DNA of 64,000 bases from CAZGUH01 sp964529005 (lineage in GTDB: Bacteria; Actinomycetota; Acidimicrobiia; Acidimicrobiales; Ilumatobacteraceae), in NCBI GenBank assembly GCA_964529005.1, contig CAZGUH010000003.1, positions 62,001-126,000 on the forward strand, written 5' to 3'. Under the pieces are notes generated by a model. That model was not told the DNA's origin, made no database searches, and saw only the letters and a list, made by a program, of their open reading frames with translations. This document shows, piece after piece, positions 36,095 to 44,548 of the stretch. Position 1 is the stretch's first letter. Each line of letters opens with the position of its first letter. Both the position numbers and the translations under genes were made by a program.

Positions 36095-36760
36095 ATGGAG
36101 CTGACCGACGCCCTGCGCACGACCGGCGCGGCGCGCCGGTTCACCGACCAGGCGGTCGACGACGCGACCGTGCGCGACATCCTCGACGACGCCCGGTTCG
36201 CCCCGAGCGGAGGCAACCGTCAGGGGTGGCGGGTGGCGATCGTGAAGGATCGCGCCATCCGCCGCCAGATCGGCTCGCTGATGCAGGGCGTCATCGACGA
36301 GTACTCGGCCGCCGCGCGCAACGGTCGCGGCGCGCCGTTCAACGCCGTGACCGGGCCATGGCACGCCGATCCCGCCGACCGCCGTCACGTCGACAACCCG
36401 TTGACCAGCGAGATCGAGTCCGTGCCGGTGCTGCTAGCGATCGCCGTCGACCTCACCGCCGTGTCGCTGATGGACGGCGTGCTCGACCGGGTGCCGATCA
36501 CCGGAGGCGGGTCGGTGTACCCGTTCTGCTGGAGCATCCTGCTCGCCGCGCGGGCACGCGGCCTGGGCGGTGTGATGACGACGTTCCTGTCGCGTGTCGA
36601 ACCGGCGGCGGCGCCGCTCCTCGCCCTGCCGGCCGACCACGCGCTGGCGGCGACGATCTTCCTCGGTCACCCCGTGCAGCAGCTGACGAAGTTGACGCGC
36701 CGACCGGTCGAGAGCTTCGCCCGCCTCGACCGCTTCGACGGCCCGCCGTTCGGCGGCTGA
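36095..36760 (+). CDS. nitroreductase family protein
   Basis: A 221-residue FMN oxidoreductase: RTTGAARRFTDQAVDD at the N-terminus with the FMN-contacting Arg, RFAPSGGNRQGWR, and WSILLAARARGLGGVMTTF near the C-terminal FMN loop. Natural substrate unknown. It starts 24 bp after aconitase and may read through from it. Confidence 0.87.
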   Translation: MELTDALRTTGAARRFTDQAVDDATVRDILDDARFAPSGGNRQGWRVAIVKDRAIRRQIGSLMQGVIDEYSAAARNGRGAPFNAVTGPWHADPADRRHVDNPLTSEIESVPVLLAIAVDLTAVSLMDGVLDRVPITGGGSVYPFCWSILLAARARGLGGVMTTFLSRVEPAAAPLLALPADHALAATIFLGHPVQQLTKLTRRPVESFARLDRFDGPPFGG

Positions 36761-36810
36761 TCAGGCCGCTGGCCCGGTATCGCCGGCGAGCCGGCAACGA
36801 GCGTCTCGGG

Positions 36811-36931
36811 AAAACGGGAAAGGCCCCGCTTGGGGGAAGCGGGGCCTCTCAACCTGGAACCCGGCGGTTGGGGGAACCACCTTGTTGGGTTCTCGTCGAG
36901 CGGATCGTGGGGGACAACCCGCTTCGAACAT
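36811..36931 (-). ncRNA. 6C-like small RNA (two C-loop hairpins)
   Basis: Read on the minus strand there are three C5 runs. One lies near the 5' end. The second is the loop of a hairpin closed by GAACCC/GGGTTC (36857-36892) with inner GGTT/CCCCC/AACC. The third is the loop of a perfect 11-bp terminator stem (36821-36847) followed by TTTCCCGTTTT. Both loops read TTCCCCCAA. This is the architecture of the actinobacterial 6C RNA class, with 5 rather than 6 Cs. A fitting promoter lies just upstream. 6C RNAs in mycobacteria act in trans through C-rich loops on G-rich targets. Exact ends are estimated. Confidence 0.8.
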
Positions 36932-36936
36932 GTGAA

Positions 36937-36965
36937 AGTATGCACGTGAACGAGTGATCTTTCAA
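36937..36965 (-). promoter_or_regulatory. promoter of the 6C-like sRNA
   Basis: On the minus strand, TTGAAA (36960-36965), a 17-bp spacer and CATACT (36937-36942). That is 5/6 and 4/6 matches to the housekeeping consensus with ideal spacing, and puts the RNA start near 36929-36931, about 37 nt before the first hairpin. Confidence 0.6.
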
Positions 36966-37032
36966 GGCGTACGGCCGGATATTTCCGATCGTTTTTGGTG
37001 ATAGGCGTCACGTCCCGCCCTAATGTGCCGGC

Positions 37033-37971
37033 GTGGACGTCCGGCAGCTCGCCGCTTTGGTCGCCATCGCCGACCATGGGTCGTTCTCGTCGGCCGCCCG
37101 AGCCCTGTTCACCGTGCAGTCGAACGTCTCCGCCCACCTCTCCAAGCTGGAGGCCGAGCTGCGCGTCGTGCTGGTGGACCGCAGCCGCAGCGAGCTCACC
37201 GACGAGGGTCGCGCCGTGGTCGAGCGAGCACGACGAGTGCTGCGCGAGATCGACGACATCGCCTCCGACATGGCATCGCTCGGCGACGAGATCCACGGCG
37301 AGACCCGCATCGGCGTCATCGGCACCACCGCGCGATGGCTGCTGCCGAGCATGCTCACCTCGATCGGGCGCCGTCACCCCAAGGTCCACCTCACCGTGTT
37401 CGAAGGCGGCACCAGCACGCTGACGGCCCGGCTGTCGACCGGTCATCTCGACGCGGTCGTGGTCCATCTCCCGGTCGCCGAGCCGGACTTCGAGGTCGAG
37501 CCGTTGTTCGCCGAAGATCTCGTGCTCGTGGTGCCCGGGACCCACCGGCTCGCGGGGCGCGAGGAGATCAATCTGGCGGAGGTCGCCACCGAACCGATCC
37601 TCTTGCCCCCGAAAGGCACCGCCCTGCGCCGCATCCTCGACCGCGCCGCAGCGGGGGTCGACGTGAGCCTGACCCCGCAGGCCGAGATCGACGGCGTGCG
37701 GCTCCTGGCCTCGCTGGCGTTCGACGGATACGGCATCGCGATCGTGCCGGCGACCGCCTTCCCACGCTGGCTCCAGGGCGACTTCCGCAGCGTCGTCGTG
37801 CCGGAGCTGCCGCGCCGGGTCGTCGGCTGGGTCCAGCGTCGCCGTCCTCCGCCGAGCGCCCCGACCCGCGTCGCGGCCGAAGCGCTGCGCGAGGTGGTGG
37901 CCCGCCGCGGGACCACGCAGCCCGGGGTGTACGTCGGCGCCGAGGCGTTCCCGTTCACCCGCGGTGTCTAG
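37033..37971 (+). CDS. LysR family transcriptional regulator
   Basis: A 312-residue LysR regulator: HTH at residues 1-60 (VRQLAALVAIADHGSFSSAA, then VQSNVSAHLSKLEAEL) and a periplasmic-binding-protein-like effector domain from about residue 90. GTG at 37033; TAATGT at 37021-37026 ends 6 nt before it, so the mRNA is probably leaderless. Divergent from the sRNA promoter. It ends 8 bp into, or just before, the carboxyltransferase gene, with which it may be cotranscribed. Confidence 0.9.
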   Translation: MDVRQLAALVAIADHGSFSSAARALFTVQSNVSAHLSKLEAELRVVLVDRSRSELTDEGRAVVERARRVLREIDDIASDMASLGDEIHGETRIGVIGTTARWLLPSMLTSIGRRHPKVHLTVFEGGTSTLTARLSTGHLDAVVVHLPVAEPDFEVEPLFAEDLVLVVPGTHRLAGREEINLAEVATEPILLPPKGTALRRILDRAAAGVDVSLTPQAEIDGVRLLASLAFDGYGIAIVPATAFPRWLQGDFRSVVVPELPRRVVGWVQRRRPPPSAPTRVAAEALREVVARRGTTQPGVYVGAEAFPFTRGV

Positions 37972-37987
37972 TGTCGACCGGGTGACC

Positions 37988-39331
37988 ATGTTCGACGTCG
38001 AACTGCGCCGCCACGTCCCCGGAGCAGCCCGCGCTCACGTGCGTGAGCTCGGCGGCCGATCAGTCGTCTGGCTGGACGTGGACGACGAAGTGCGCCGCGG
38101 CGCCTTGACGTCCGAAGCCTCGTCGATGATCGCGGTCGCCGCCGAGACCGCCCGGGCCGAGCGCCTGCCGCTGGTCGCGGTGCTGGGATCGTCCGGCGCC
38201 GACATCCTGGAGGGCTTCAGCGCCCTGCACGGATGGGGGCGCGCGGCGAAGGCGCTCGCCGACTGCTCCGGCATCGTGCCCTTGGTCGCGATCGTCGACG
38301 GCCCCGCCGTCAGCGGCCCCGCACTGCTGCTCGGGCTCGTCGACATGGTCGTGATGACGAACCGGGCGTATGCGTTCGTCAGCGGCCCGACCATGGTCGC
38401 GGAGTTCACAGGCGTCGTCGTCGACAACGACGAGCTGGGTGGCGCCGTGAGCCACGCCCGGTTCTCCGGCGCGGCGACGGTCGTGGTCGACGACATCTCC
38501 GCGGCGGTCGATGCGTGCGAGCACCTGCTCAGCTACCTGCCCGCCCACGTCGACGAGGAGCCTCCGACGTGGCCGACAGACGACCCGGCCGACCGATCGA
38601 CACCCGAGGCCGGCGCGCTGATCCCGGCGTCGTCGACCGGCAGCTACGACGTCCGGGACGTCGTCAAGGCGATCGCCGACGACGGTGACCTGCTCGAGTT
38701 GCGGGCGCGCTGGGCCCCGAACGTGGTCACGGCGTTCACGACGATCGGCGGACGCCCGGTCGGCGTGATCGCCAACCAGCCTCTTGCCTTGGCCGGCACG
38801 CTCGACATCCCGGCGTCGCAGAAGGCCGCCCGCTTCGTCTCCATGTGCGACGCGTTCAACCTGCCGATCGTGACCCTGGTCGACACACCCGGCTTCTACC
38901 CCGGCAAGGACCTGGAATGGCGCGGCATGATCCGCCACGGCGCCCAACTCGTGCTCGCCTACGCCCGCGCCACCGTGCCGCGCATCTGCGTCATCCTGCG
39001 CAAGAGCTACGGCGGCGCGTACATCGTGATGGACTCGAAGAAGATGGGCAACGACCTGTGCCTCGCCTGGCCGTGGGCCGAGCTGGCGGTGATGGGCGCC
39101 GGGCAGGCCGCGGCGATCCTCCAGCGGCGCGCCACCGCTGAGGAGCGGGCTGCGTTCGAGGCGGACTACGCCGAGCGGCTGCTCAATCCGTACGTCGCCG
39201 CCGACCGCGGGTTCGTCGACGCCGTCATCGATCCCGCGGACACCCGCCGCCAGATCGCTGCCGCGCTGGACGCGCTCGCCGACAAGCGCGAACGGCTCGT
39301 CCACCGCAAGCACGACAACGGGCCCTTGTAA
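37988..39331 (+). CDS. short acyl-CoA carboxylase beta (carboxyltransferase) subunit
   Basis: A 447-residue carboxyltransferase of the propionyl/acetyl-CoA carboxylase beta family. C-half motifs are intact: ARWAPNVVTAFTTIGGRPVG, VDTPGFYPGKDLEWRG, RKSYGGAYIVMDSKKMGND, and WAELAVMGAGQAAAIL. It lacks the usual N-terminal 60 or so residues (the RL.ARER segment), so it is shorter than the family's 510-550. No biotin carboxylase or BCCP gene is nearby. Starts at 37964, 37982 and 37988 are all in frame; the ATG is used. Confidence 0.8.
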   Translation: MFDVELRRHVPGAARAHVRELGGRSVVWLDVDDEVRRGALTSEASSMIAVAAETARAERLPLVAVLGSSGADILEGFSALHGWGRAAKALADCSGIVPLVAIVDGPAVSGPALLLGLVDMVVMTNRAYAFVSGPTMVAEFTGVVVDNDELGGAVSHARFSGAATVVVDDISAAVDACEHLLSYLPAHVDEEPPTWPTDDPADRSTPEAGALIPASSTGSYDVRDVVKAIADDGDLLELRARWAPNVVTAFTTIGGRPVGVIANQPLALAGTLDIPASQKAARFVSMCDAFNLPIVTLVDTPGFYPGKDLEWRGMIRHGAQLVLAYARATVPRICVILRKSYGGAYIVMDSKKMGNDLCLAWPWAELAVMGAGQAAAILQRRATAEERAAFEADYAERLLNPYVAADRGFVDAVIDPADTRRQIAAALDALADKRERLVHRKHDNGPL

Positions 39332-39333
39332 CT

Positions 39334-39354
39334 GCGCCGCCTCTTCGGCGGCGC
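39334..39354 (+). terminator. hairpin after the carboxyltransferase gene
   Basis: GCGCCGCC-TCTTC-GGCGGCGC, a perfect 8-bp stem with a 5-nt loop beginning 3 bp after the stop codon. No T-tract. Confidence 0.5.
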
Positions 39355-39355
39355 G

Positions 39356-39410
39356 TGCGGCTCGTCGCTGGCGCTTCCCTCGCCGCGTGCGGGGCTCGTT
39401 CCTGCCGCGC
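39356..39410. repeat. 55-bp sequence duplicated across the N gap, left copy
   Basis: These 55 bp, ending at the first N, are identical to 39511-39565, which begin right after the last N. Exact abutment on both sides suggests a de Bruijn contig overlap rather than a natural repeat. The whole gene-free stretch 39332-39816 otherwise holds only this gap, diverged direct repeats and the citrate synthase leader. Confidence 0.9.
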
Positions 39411-39510
39411 NNNNNNNNNNNNNNNNNNNNNNNNNNNNNNNNNNNNNNNNNNNNNNNNNNNNNNNNNNNNNNNNNNNNNNNNNNNNNNNNNNNNNNNNNN
39501 NNNNNNNNNN
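39411..39510. other. assembly gap (100 N)
   Basis: Exactly 100 Ns, the customary placeholder for a gap of unknown size. Open frames reading through it are meaningless. Confidence 0.99.
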
Positions 39511-39565
39511 TGCGGCTCGTCGCTGGCGCTTCCCTCGCCGCGTGCGGGGCTCGTTCCTGCCGCGC
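39511..39565. repeat. 55-bp sequence duplicated across the N gap, right copy
   Basis: Identical partner of 39356-39410; see that entry. Confidence 0.9.
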
Positions 39566-39669
39566 CGGCGGCTGAAGCCCTCACCCGCGGCCTCTTCTCC
39601 CGGCGCTCCCCCGGCTCGGACCTCTGCCGCGCTGGCGGCTGAAGCCCCTCACCCGCGGCCTCTTCTCCC
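39557..39669. repeat. two diverged intergenic direct repeats of about 45 bp
   Basis: Copies at 39557-39601 and 39624-39669 both run from CTGCCGCGC through GGCGGCTGAAGCCC to CACCCGCGGCCTCTTCTCC. They differ by one C/T change and one extra C. They may be members of an interspersed intergenic element that caused the assembly break just upstream. Confidence 0.7.
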
Positions 39670-39816
39670 CGAGGCTCCCCGCCCTGCTTTCATCACTGAC
39701 GAGTGGGTGACCCACGAGGCGGGATGTGGGCTGGGGGATGGCGGCTACCCGCCAGTAGTCTCCGATGCGAGGGGAGAAAGCCCCGGCCAAACGTCCGTGT
39801 CTGCGAGGGGAGCAAC

Positions 39817-41082
39817 ATGCCCGACACCATCACCATCATCGACGACCGCACTGGCAAGCAAGTGACCGTCCCGATCACGGATGGGGTCTTCCCCGCCAGC
39901 GCGGTGCGTGAGCTCGATCCCTCGCTGTTCATCTACGACCCGGCCTACATGCAGACCGCGGCCTGCAAGAGCGCGATCACGTTCCTCGATGGCGACGCCG
40001 GCATCCTGCGCTACCGCGGCTACCCGATCGAGCAGCTCGCCGAGAGCAGCACCTACCTCGAGGTCGCCTACCTGTTGCTGAACGGCGAGCTGCCCACTGC
40101 CGCGCAGCTCGAGCAGTGGACCTACGACGTCACCCACCACACGTTCATCCACGAGAACATGCGCAAGCGGTTCGTCGACGGGTTCCACTACGACGCCCAC
40201 CCGATGGGCATGTTCGTCTCCGCGGTGGCCGCCCTCGGCACGTTCTACAACGAGTCGAAGGACATCGACGATCCGGCGAGCCGTGACAAGCAGATCCTGC
40301 GGCTCATCGCCAAGATGCCGACCCTCGCCGCGATGTGCCACAAGTTCAGTGTCGGACTGCCGTTCGTGTATCCCGACAACTCGCTCAGCTTCCCCGGCAA
40401 CTTCCTCCAGATGATGTGGAAGGTCGGCGAGTACGAGATCGACCCCGTGCTCGAGCGTGCGATGGACGTGCTGTTCATCCTCCACGCCGACCATGAGCAG
40501 AACTGCGGCACCACGGCGATGCGCGTCGTCGGGTCGAGCCATGCGGACCCGTACTCGGCCGCCGCCGCGGCCGCCGCCGCGCTCTACGGCCCGCTGCATG
40601 GCGGCGCCAACGAGGCGGTCGTCCGCATGCTCGAGGACATCGGCTCGCTCGACAACGTGCCGGCGTTCATCGAGTCGGTGAAGGCCGGCAACGGCCGCCT
40701 GATGGGCTTCGGGCACCGGGTGTACAAGAACTACGACCCGCGGGCCAAGATCATCAAGCAGACCGCGTACGACGTGTTCGAGGTGACGGGCAAGAACCCA
40801 TTGCTCGACATCGCCCTCAAGCTCGAAGAAGTCGCGCTGTCCGACGACTACTTCATCCGGCGCAAGCTCTACCCGAACGTCGACTTCTACAGCGGGCTGA
40901 TCTACCAGGCGATGGGCTTCCCGACCGAGATGTTCACCGTCCTGTTCGCGATCCCGCGCACGGCCGGCTGGCTCGCCCACTGGCAGGAGCTGCTCGGCGA
41001 CAAGGACCAGAAGATCAGCCGCCCGCGCCAGTGGTACACCGGCGTGGGCGTGCGTGACTACACGCCGATCTCGCAGCGCTGA
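39817..41082 (+). CDS. gltA: citrate synthase
   Basis: A 421-residue type II-like hexameric-class citrate synthase condensing acetyl-CoA and oxaloacetate. Motifs: ILRYRGYPIEQLA, ILHADHEQNCGTTAMR, GPLHGGANEAV (active His), MGFGHRVYKNYDPRA (second His) and LYPNVDFYSG (catalytic Asp). GAGGGG lies 6 nt before ATG 39817; an upstream in-frame start at 39703 gives a non-homologous extension. No copy of the acn/icd motif is seen in its leader. Confidence 0.96.
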   Translation: MPDTITIIDDRTGKQVTVPITDGVFPASAVRELDPSLFIYDPAYMQTAACKSAITFLDGDAGILRYRGYPIEQLAESSTYLEVAYLLLNGELPTAAQLEQWTYDVTHHTFIHENMRKRFVDGFHYDAHPMGMFVSAVAALGTFYNESKDIDDPASRDKQILRLIAKMPTLAAMCHKFSVGLPFVYPDNSLSFPGNFLQMMWKVGEYEIDPVLERAMDVLFILHADHEQNCGTTAMRVVGSSHADPYSAAAAAAAALYGPLHGGANEAVVRMLEDIGSLDNVPAFIESVKAGNGRLMGFGHRVYKNYDPRAKIIKQTAYDVFEVTGKNPLLDIALKLEEVALSDDYFIRRKLYPNVDFYSGLIYQAMGFPTEMFTVLFAIPRTAGWLAHWQELLGDKDQKISRPRQWYTGVGVRDYTPISQR

Positions 41083-41163
41083 TCACCCGCGGGTGACCTC
41101 CGCGGCGCTCCGCGGCATGGTTAAGTGAACTCTCATGGGCGCGACGACGTCGAAGGTGTCGTG

Positions 41164-42780
41164 ATGGACACCAGCTCCTCGGCGTTCGCCGAGGTCGATC
41201 CCGAAGCACCGCGCCGAGCCGCGAGCCCTGAGCCGCTCCCTCCGTGGTGGGCGGGAATGGCGGCCGGGCTGCTGGCCGCGGCGGTGGCGGTGACGTGCGG
41301 CGAGCTGGTCGCCGGGATGGCCGACGTCGTGCACCCGCTCGACGCCGTCGGCAGCGGGTTCATCGACCGCACCCCGAAGGGGCTGCGCGACCTGGCGATC
41401 GACTGGTTCGGCACAAACGACAAGCGTGCGCTGCGCGTCGGGATGGTCGTCGTGATCGCGCTCATCGCCGCCGGGCTGGGCGTGCTCAGCCGCCGGCGCG
41501 TCGCCGTCGGCGCCGCCGGCATCGCGGTGTTCGGCGTCGTGGGCGTCGCCGCCGTGGCCGAGCGACCGAACGAGCCCGGCTACGCCGTCGTCGGCCCGAT
41601 CGTCGGCGCCGTGTGTGGGATCGCCGCCCTCGTGCTGCTCATCGCTGCGATCAACGACCGGTGGCTGCTGTGGCGCACGCCCCAGCGCTCACGCGCACCG
41701 CTCGGCTGGGACCGCCGCCGCTTCCTCGTCGCCACCGGCGGCGCGACAGCGGTCGCAGTCGTCGCCGGCACCAGCGCCGCGGGGCTCGAACGACGCCGCG
41801 TGAGCAACCTGGAGCGATCGGCCCCCGACGAGCTGCCGCCGGTCGCCCAGCCGAGCGAGCCCACCGAACCGCCGGAGACCAACGAGCTCGCCGAGGGGAT
41901 CACCCCGTTCATCACCCCGAACCGCAACTTCTACCGCATCGACACAGCGCTGTCGTTCCCACGCGTCGACCTCGACTCGTGGACGGTTCGGGTGCACGGC
42001 ATGGTCGAGCGCGAGGTCAGCCTCACGTACCAGCAGCTGCTCGCCATGCCGCAGGTCGAGCGCACGATCACGCTGTGCTGCGTATCCAACTCCGTCGGCG
42101 GAGATCTCGTCGGCAACGCCGTCTGGCAAGGCGTGCTGCTGCGCGACGTCCTCGACCAGGCCGGCGTCCACCCCGACGCCGAGCAGGTGTTCAGCCGCAG
42201 CATCGACGGCTTCACGTGTGGCTTCCCGACGTCAGCCGCGTTCGACGGGCGGGACTGCATGATCGCCATCGGCATGAACGGCGAGGCGCTCCCGCTCGCC
42301 CACGGCTTCCCCGCCCGTCTCGTCGTGCCCGGCCTGTACGGGTACGTGTCGGCGACGAAGTGGCTCGCCGAGATCGAGCTGACGACCTGGGCCGCAGAGG
42401 AGGGCTACTGGGTGCCGCGCGGCTGGTCGCGCGAAGGGCCGATCAAGACGCAGTCGCGCATCGACGTCCCTCGCAACGGCGCCCGCCTGTCGCCCGGCCC
42501 GACACCGGTCGCAGGCGTCGCCTGGGCGCAGAACCGTGGCATCGCCGGCGTCGAGGTGCGCGTCGACGACGGCGAGTGGATGCCGGCGACGCTGGGCGAC
42601 GACGTCACCGACGATGCGTGGCGCCAGTGGGTCGTCGAGTGGGACGCCACGCCCGGCGACCACAAGATCCAGGTGCGCGCCACCGACAAGGACGGCGAGA
42701 CGCAGACCGAAGAGGTCGCCCCGCCGGCCCCCGACGGCGCGACCGGCTATCACACCCGCCGGGTCAAGGTCTCAGACTGA
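41164..42780 (+). CDS. membrane-anchored sulfite-oxidase-family molybdoenzyme
   Basis: A 538-residue protein. Four hydrophobic helices (about residues 30-48, 91-108, 113-131, 141-162) are followed by a Tat-like DRRRFLVATGG and a fifth hydrophobic stretch (187-205), a Pro/Glu linker, and then an oxidoreductase molybdopterin-binding domain from about 250. In that domain TLCCVSNSVGG supplies the Mo-ligand Cys (probably Cys306). A C-terminal Mo-co dimerisation-type Ig domain (about 430-538) follows. The catalytic part is presumably outside the membrane. Substrate could be sulfite or an oxidised amino acid; unknown. ATG 41164 or GTG 41161. Confidence 0.85.
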   Translation: MDTSSSAFAEVDPEAPRRAASPEPLPPWWAGMAAGLLAAAVAVTCGELVAGMADVVHPLDAVGSGFIDRTPKGLRDLAIDWFGTNDKRALRVGMVVVIALIAAGLGVLSRRRVAVGAAGIAVFGVVGVAAVAERPNEPGYAVVGPIVGAVCGIAALVLLIAAINDRWLLWRTPQRSRAPLGWDRRRFLVATGGATAVAVVAGTSAAGLERRRVSNLERSAPDELPPVAQPSEPTEPPETNELAEGITPFITPNRNFYRIDTALSFPRVDLDSWTVRVHGMVEREVSLTYQQLLAMPQVERTITLCCVSNSVGGDLVGNAVWQGVLLRDVLDQAGVHPDAEQVFSRSIDGFTCGFPTSAAFDGRDCMIAIGMNGEALPLAHGFPARLVVPGLYGYVSATKWLAEIELTTWAAEEGYWVPRGWSREGPIKTQSRIDVPRNGARLSPGPTPVAGVAWAQNRGIAGVEVRVDDGEWMPATLGDDVTDDAWRQWVVEWDATPGDHKIQVRATDKDGETQTEEVAPPAPDGATGYHTRRVKVSD

Positions 42781-42798
42781 CGGCCGCTCAGGCCGTCA
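42778..42798. terminator. palindrome between convergent genes
   Basis: TGACGGCC-GCTCA-GGCCGTCA, a perfect 8-bp stem with a 5-nt loop. It contains the stop codons of both the molybdoenzyme and the quinone oxidoreductase genes. Confidence 0.6.
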
Positions 42799-43768
42799 CC
42801 TCGAGCAGCACCTTGCCGACGGTGGCGTTCGCCGCCATCGCCTCGTGCGCCTCGGCGACGCGATCGAGCGGGAGCCGCCGATCGATCACGGGGCGCAACG
42901 CCCCCGTCTCGAAGAACGGCAGCATCTCCACCGCGAACCGGCGGGTGAGCGCGATCTTCTCCTCGATCGGCCGGTTGCGCAGCGTCGTGCCGATCCATGT
43001 CGCCCGCTTGGCGAGCAGCAGCCCCGCGTCGACCTGCGCAGGGCCACCAGCCATCAATCCGACCTGGAGGATCGTCCCGCGCTGGGCGAGAGCCTTCAGG
43101 TTGCGCACGATCTCGTCGCCGCCGACGACGTCGAGGACCACGTGCACCCCGCCCGGCACCTCGTCGCGCAGCTGCGCGAGCCAGTCGTTCGGCGAGCGCT
43201 CGAGCACCAGGTCGGCGCCGAGCCCGATGCAGGCGTCCCGCTTTCCTGCCGAGCAGGTGACCGCGATGCGCGCTCCGATCGCCTTGGCGATCTGGATCGC
43301 GGCCGTGCCCACGCCGGAGGCGCCGGCGTGCACGAGCGCCCATCGCCCCGCTGTCAGCCCGCCCTGCGCCACGAGCGCGTCCCATGCCGTGAGGAACACC
43401 TCGGGGATCCCCGCGGCGTCGGCGAGCGGCACCGCCGCCGGCACGCCGAGCAGCTGCCGCTCGTGCGTGGCGATCTTCTCCGCGTAGCCGCCGCCTGCCT
43501 CGATGCCCATCACGTGGTCGCCGGGCTGCCACATCGTCACCCGCTCCCCCACTGCCGCCACGACGCCGCTGAACTCGAGGCCCGGGATCTCGACGGCCGA
43601 GGGTCGAGGGGCGCTGTAGCGGCCGAGACGTTGCAGGAGGTCTGCCCGGTTCACCGCCGTCGCGCGCACCGCGACGAGCACCTCCTCGGGACCTGGGACG
43701 GGATCGTCGACCTCCTCGATCCGCAACACCTCGGGGCCACCGTACGTTCGCAACACCACCGCTCGCAT
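42788..43768 (-). CDS. NAD(P)H:quinone oxidoreductase, zinc-free MDR family
   Basis: A 326-residue quinone-oxidoreductase/PIG3-type MDR protein: MRAVVLRTYGGPEVL, AVNRADLLQRLGRY, PGLEFSGVVAAVG, NADPH-binding VHAGASGVGTAAIQIAKAIGA, and a C-terminal HEAMAANATVGKVLLEV. Zinc-ligand cysteines are absent, as expected. ATG 43768 is preferred over 43783. Confidence 0.9.
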   Translation of the reverse strand: MRAVVLRTYGGPEVLRIEEVDDPVPGPEEVLVAVRATAVNRADLLQRLGRYSAPRPSAVEIPGLEFSGVVAAVGERVTMWQPGDHVMGIEAGGGYAEKIATHERQLLGVPAAVPLADAAGIPEVFLTAWDALVAQGGLTAGRWALVHAGASGVGTAAIQIAKAIGARIAVTCSAGKRDACIGLGADLVLERSPNDWLAQLRDEVPGGVHVVLDVVGGDEIVRNLKALAQRGTILQVGLMAGGPAQVDAGLLLAKRATWIGTTLRNRPIEEKIALTRRFAVEMLPFFETGALRPVIDRRLPLDRVAEAHEAMAANATVGKVLLEVTA

Positions 43769-43862
43769 CGGTGACAGTCTCACAGCCGCGCGGCTCGCGG
43801 TCGTGATCGACGGCTCACCGCGGCCATGTCTCGCCCGAGGCGGCCATCCCTAGGCTGGTCCG

Positions 43863-44513
43863 ATGGCCGCCCCCAGCCCGTCCCCCTTCCGCTCGACGCT
43901 CACGTCGGAAGCGGAGTTGCGCACGCTGTACGCGCAGCCGCATCCCGTGGTCGTGGCGAAGGAACGGCCCGTCATCGACGCAGCGACAAAGGCGTTCATC
44001 GAGCGGGCGACGTTCCTCGTCATCGGCACCGTCGGCGTGGCCGGCGCCGACGTGTCCCCACGCGGCGGGCCGAGCGGGTTCGTGCGGGTGCTCGATGACC
44101 GCCACCTGGTGATCGGCGATCTCCCCGGCAACAACCGCCTCGACACGATGCGCAACATCGTCGAGACCGGCCACGTCGGCCTTCTGTTCGTCACGCCGGG
44201 CAAGAGCGAGACGGTGCGCGTCAACGGCCGGGCCTGCATCACGACCGATCCGGACATCGTGTCGGCATTCCCGTTCGCCAAGCCGCCCAAGGCGGCGATC
44301 GGCGTCGAGGTGGAGGCGACGTTCATCCACTGCGCCAAGGCGTTCATGCGCAGCGGCATGTGGGACCCACAGATGTGGGCGCAACTCGCCGGCGCCCCGG
44401 ACGGCGCGGACATCTTCGCCTGTCAGAGGATCGTCGACGGCGCCACCGCCGAGGCCGTCCGCCGCGACCTCGACACCGGCTACCGCGAGGCCCTCGCAGC
44501 CGAGCGCGCCTGA
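43863..44513 (+). CDS. FMN-binding PPOX-fold protein, MSMEG_1061 family
   Basis: A 216-residue pyridoxamine-phosphate-oxidase-fold protein. FLVIGTVGVAGADVSPRGG and LPGNNRLDTMRNIV are characteristic of the MSMEG_1061-type flavoproteins, followed by VNGRACITTDPD and FIHCAKAFMRSGMW. Probably binds FMN; reaction unknown. It converges on icd with 25 bp between stops. Confidence 0.87.
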   Translation: MAAPSPSPFRSTLTSEAELRTLYAQPHPVVVAKERPVIDAATKAFIERATFLVIGTVGVAGADVSPRGGPSGFVRVLDDRHLVIGDLPGNNRLDTMRNIVETGHVGLLFVTPGKSETVRVNGRACITTDPDIVSAFPFAKPPKAAIGVEVEATFIHCAKAFMRSGMWDPQMWAQLAGAPDGADIFACQRIVDGATAEAVRRDLDTGYREALAAERA

Positions 44514-44531
44514 GGCGCGCCGTCGCCGAGC

Positions 44532-44548
44532 GGCGGGCTCAGCCCGCC
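44532..44548. terminator. palindrome at the 3' end of icd
   Basis: GGCGGGCT-C-AGCCCGCC, a 17-bp near-perfect palindrome overlapping the icd stop between convergent genes. Likely terminator for either direction, no T-tract. Confidence 0.5.

Noticed and set aside
39332..39816. Open frames reading through the N gap
   Set aside because: They translate Ns and repeat sequence; no protein similarity or RBS supports them.
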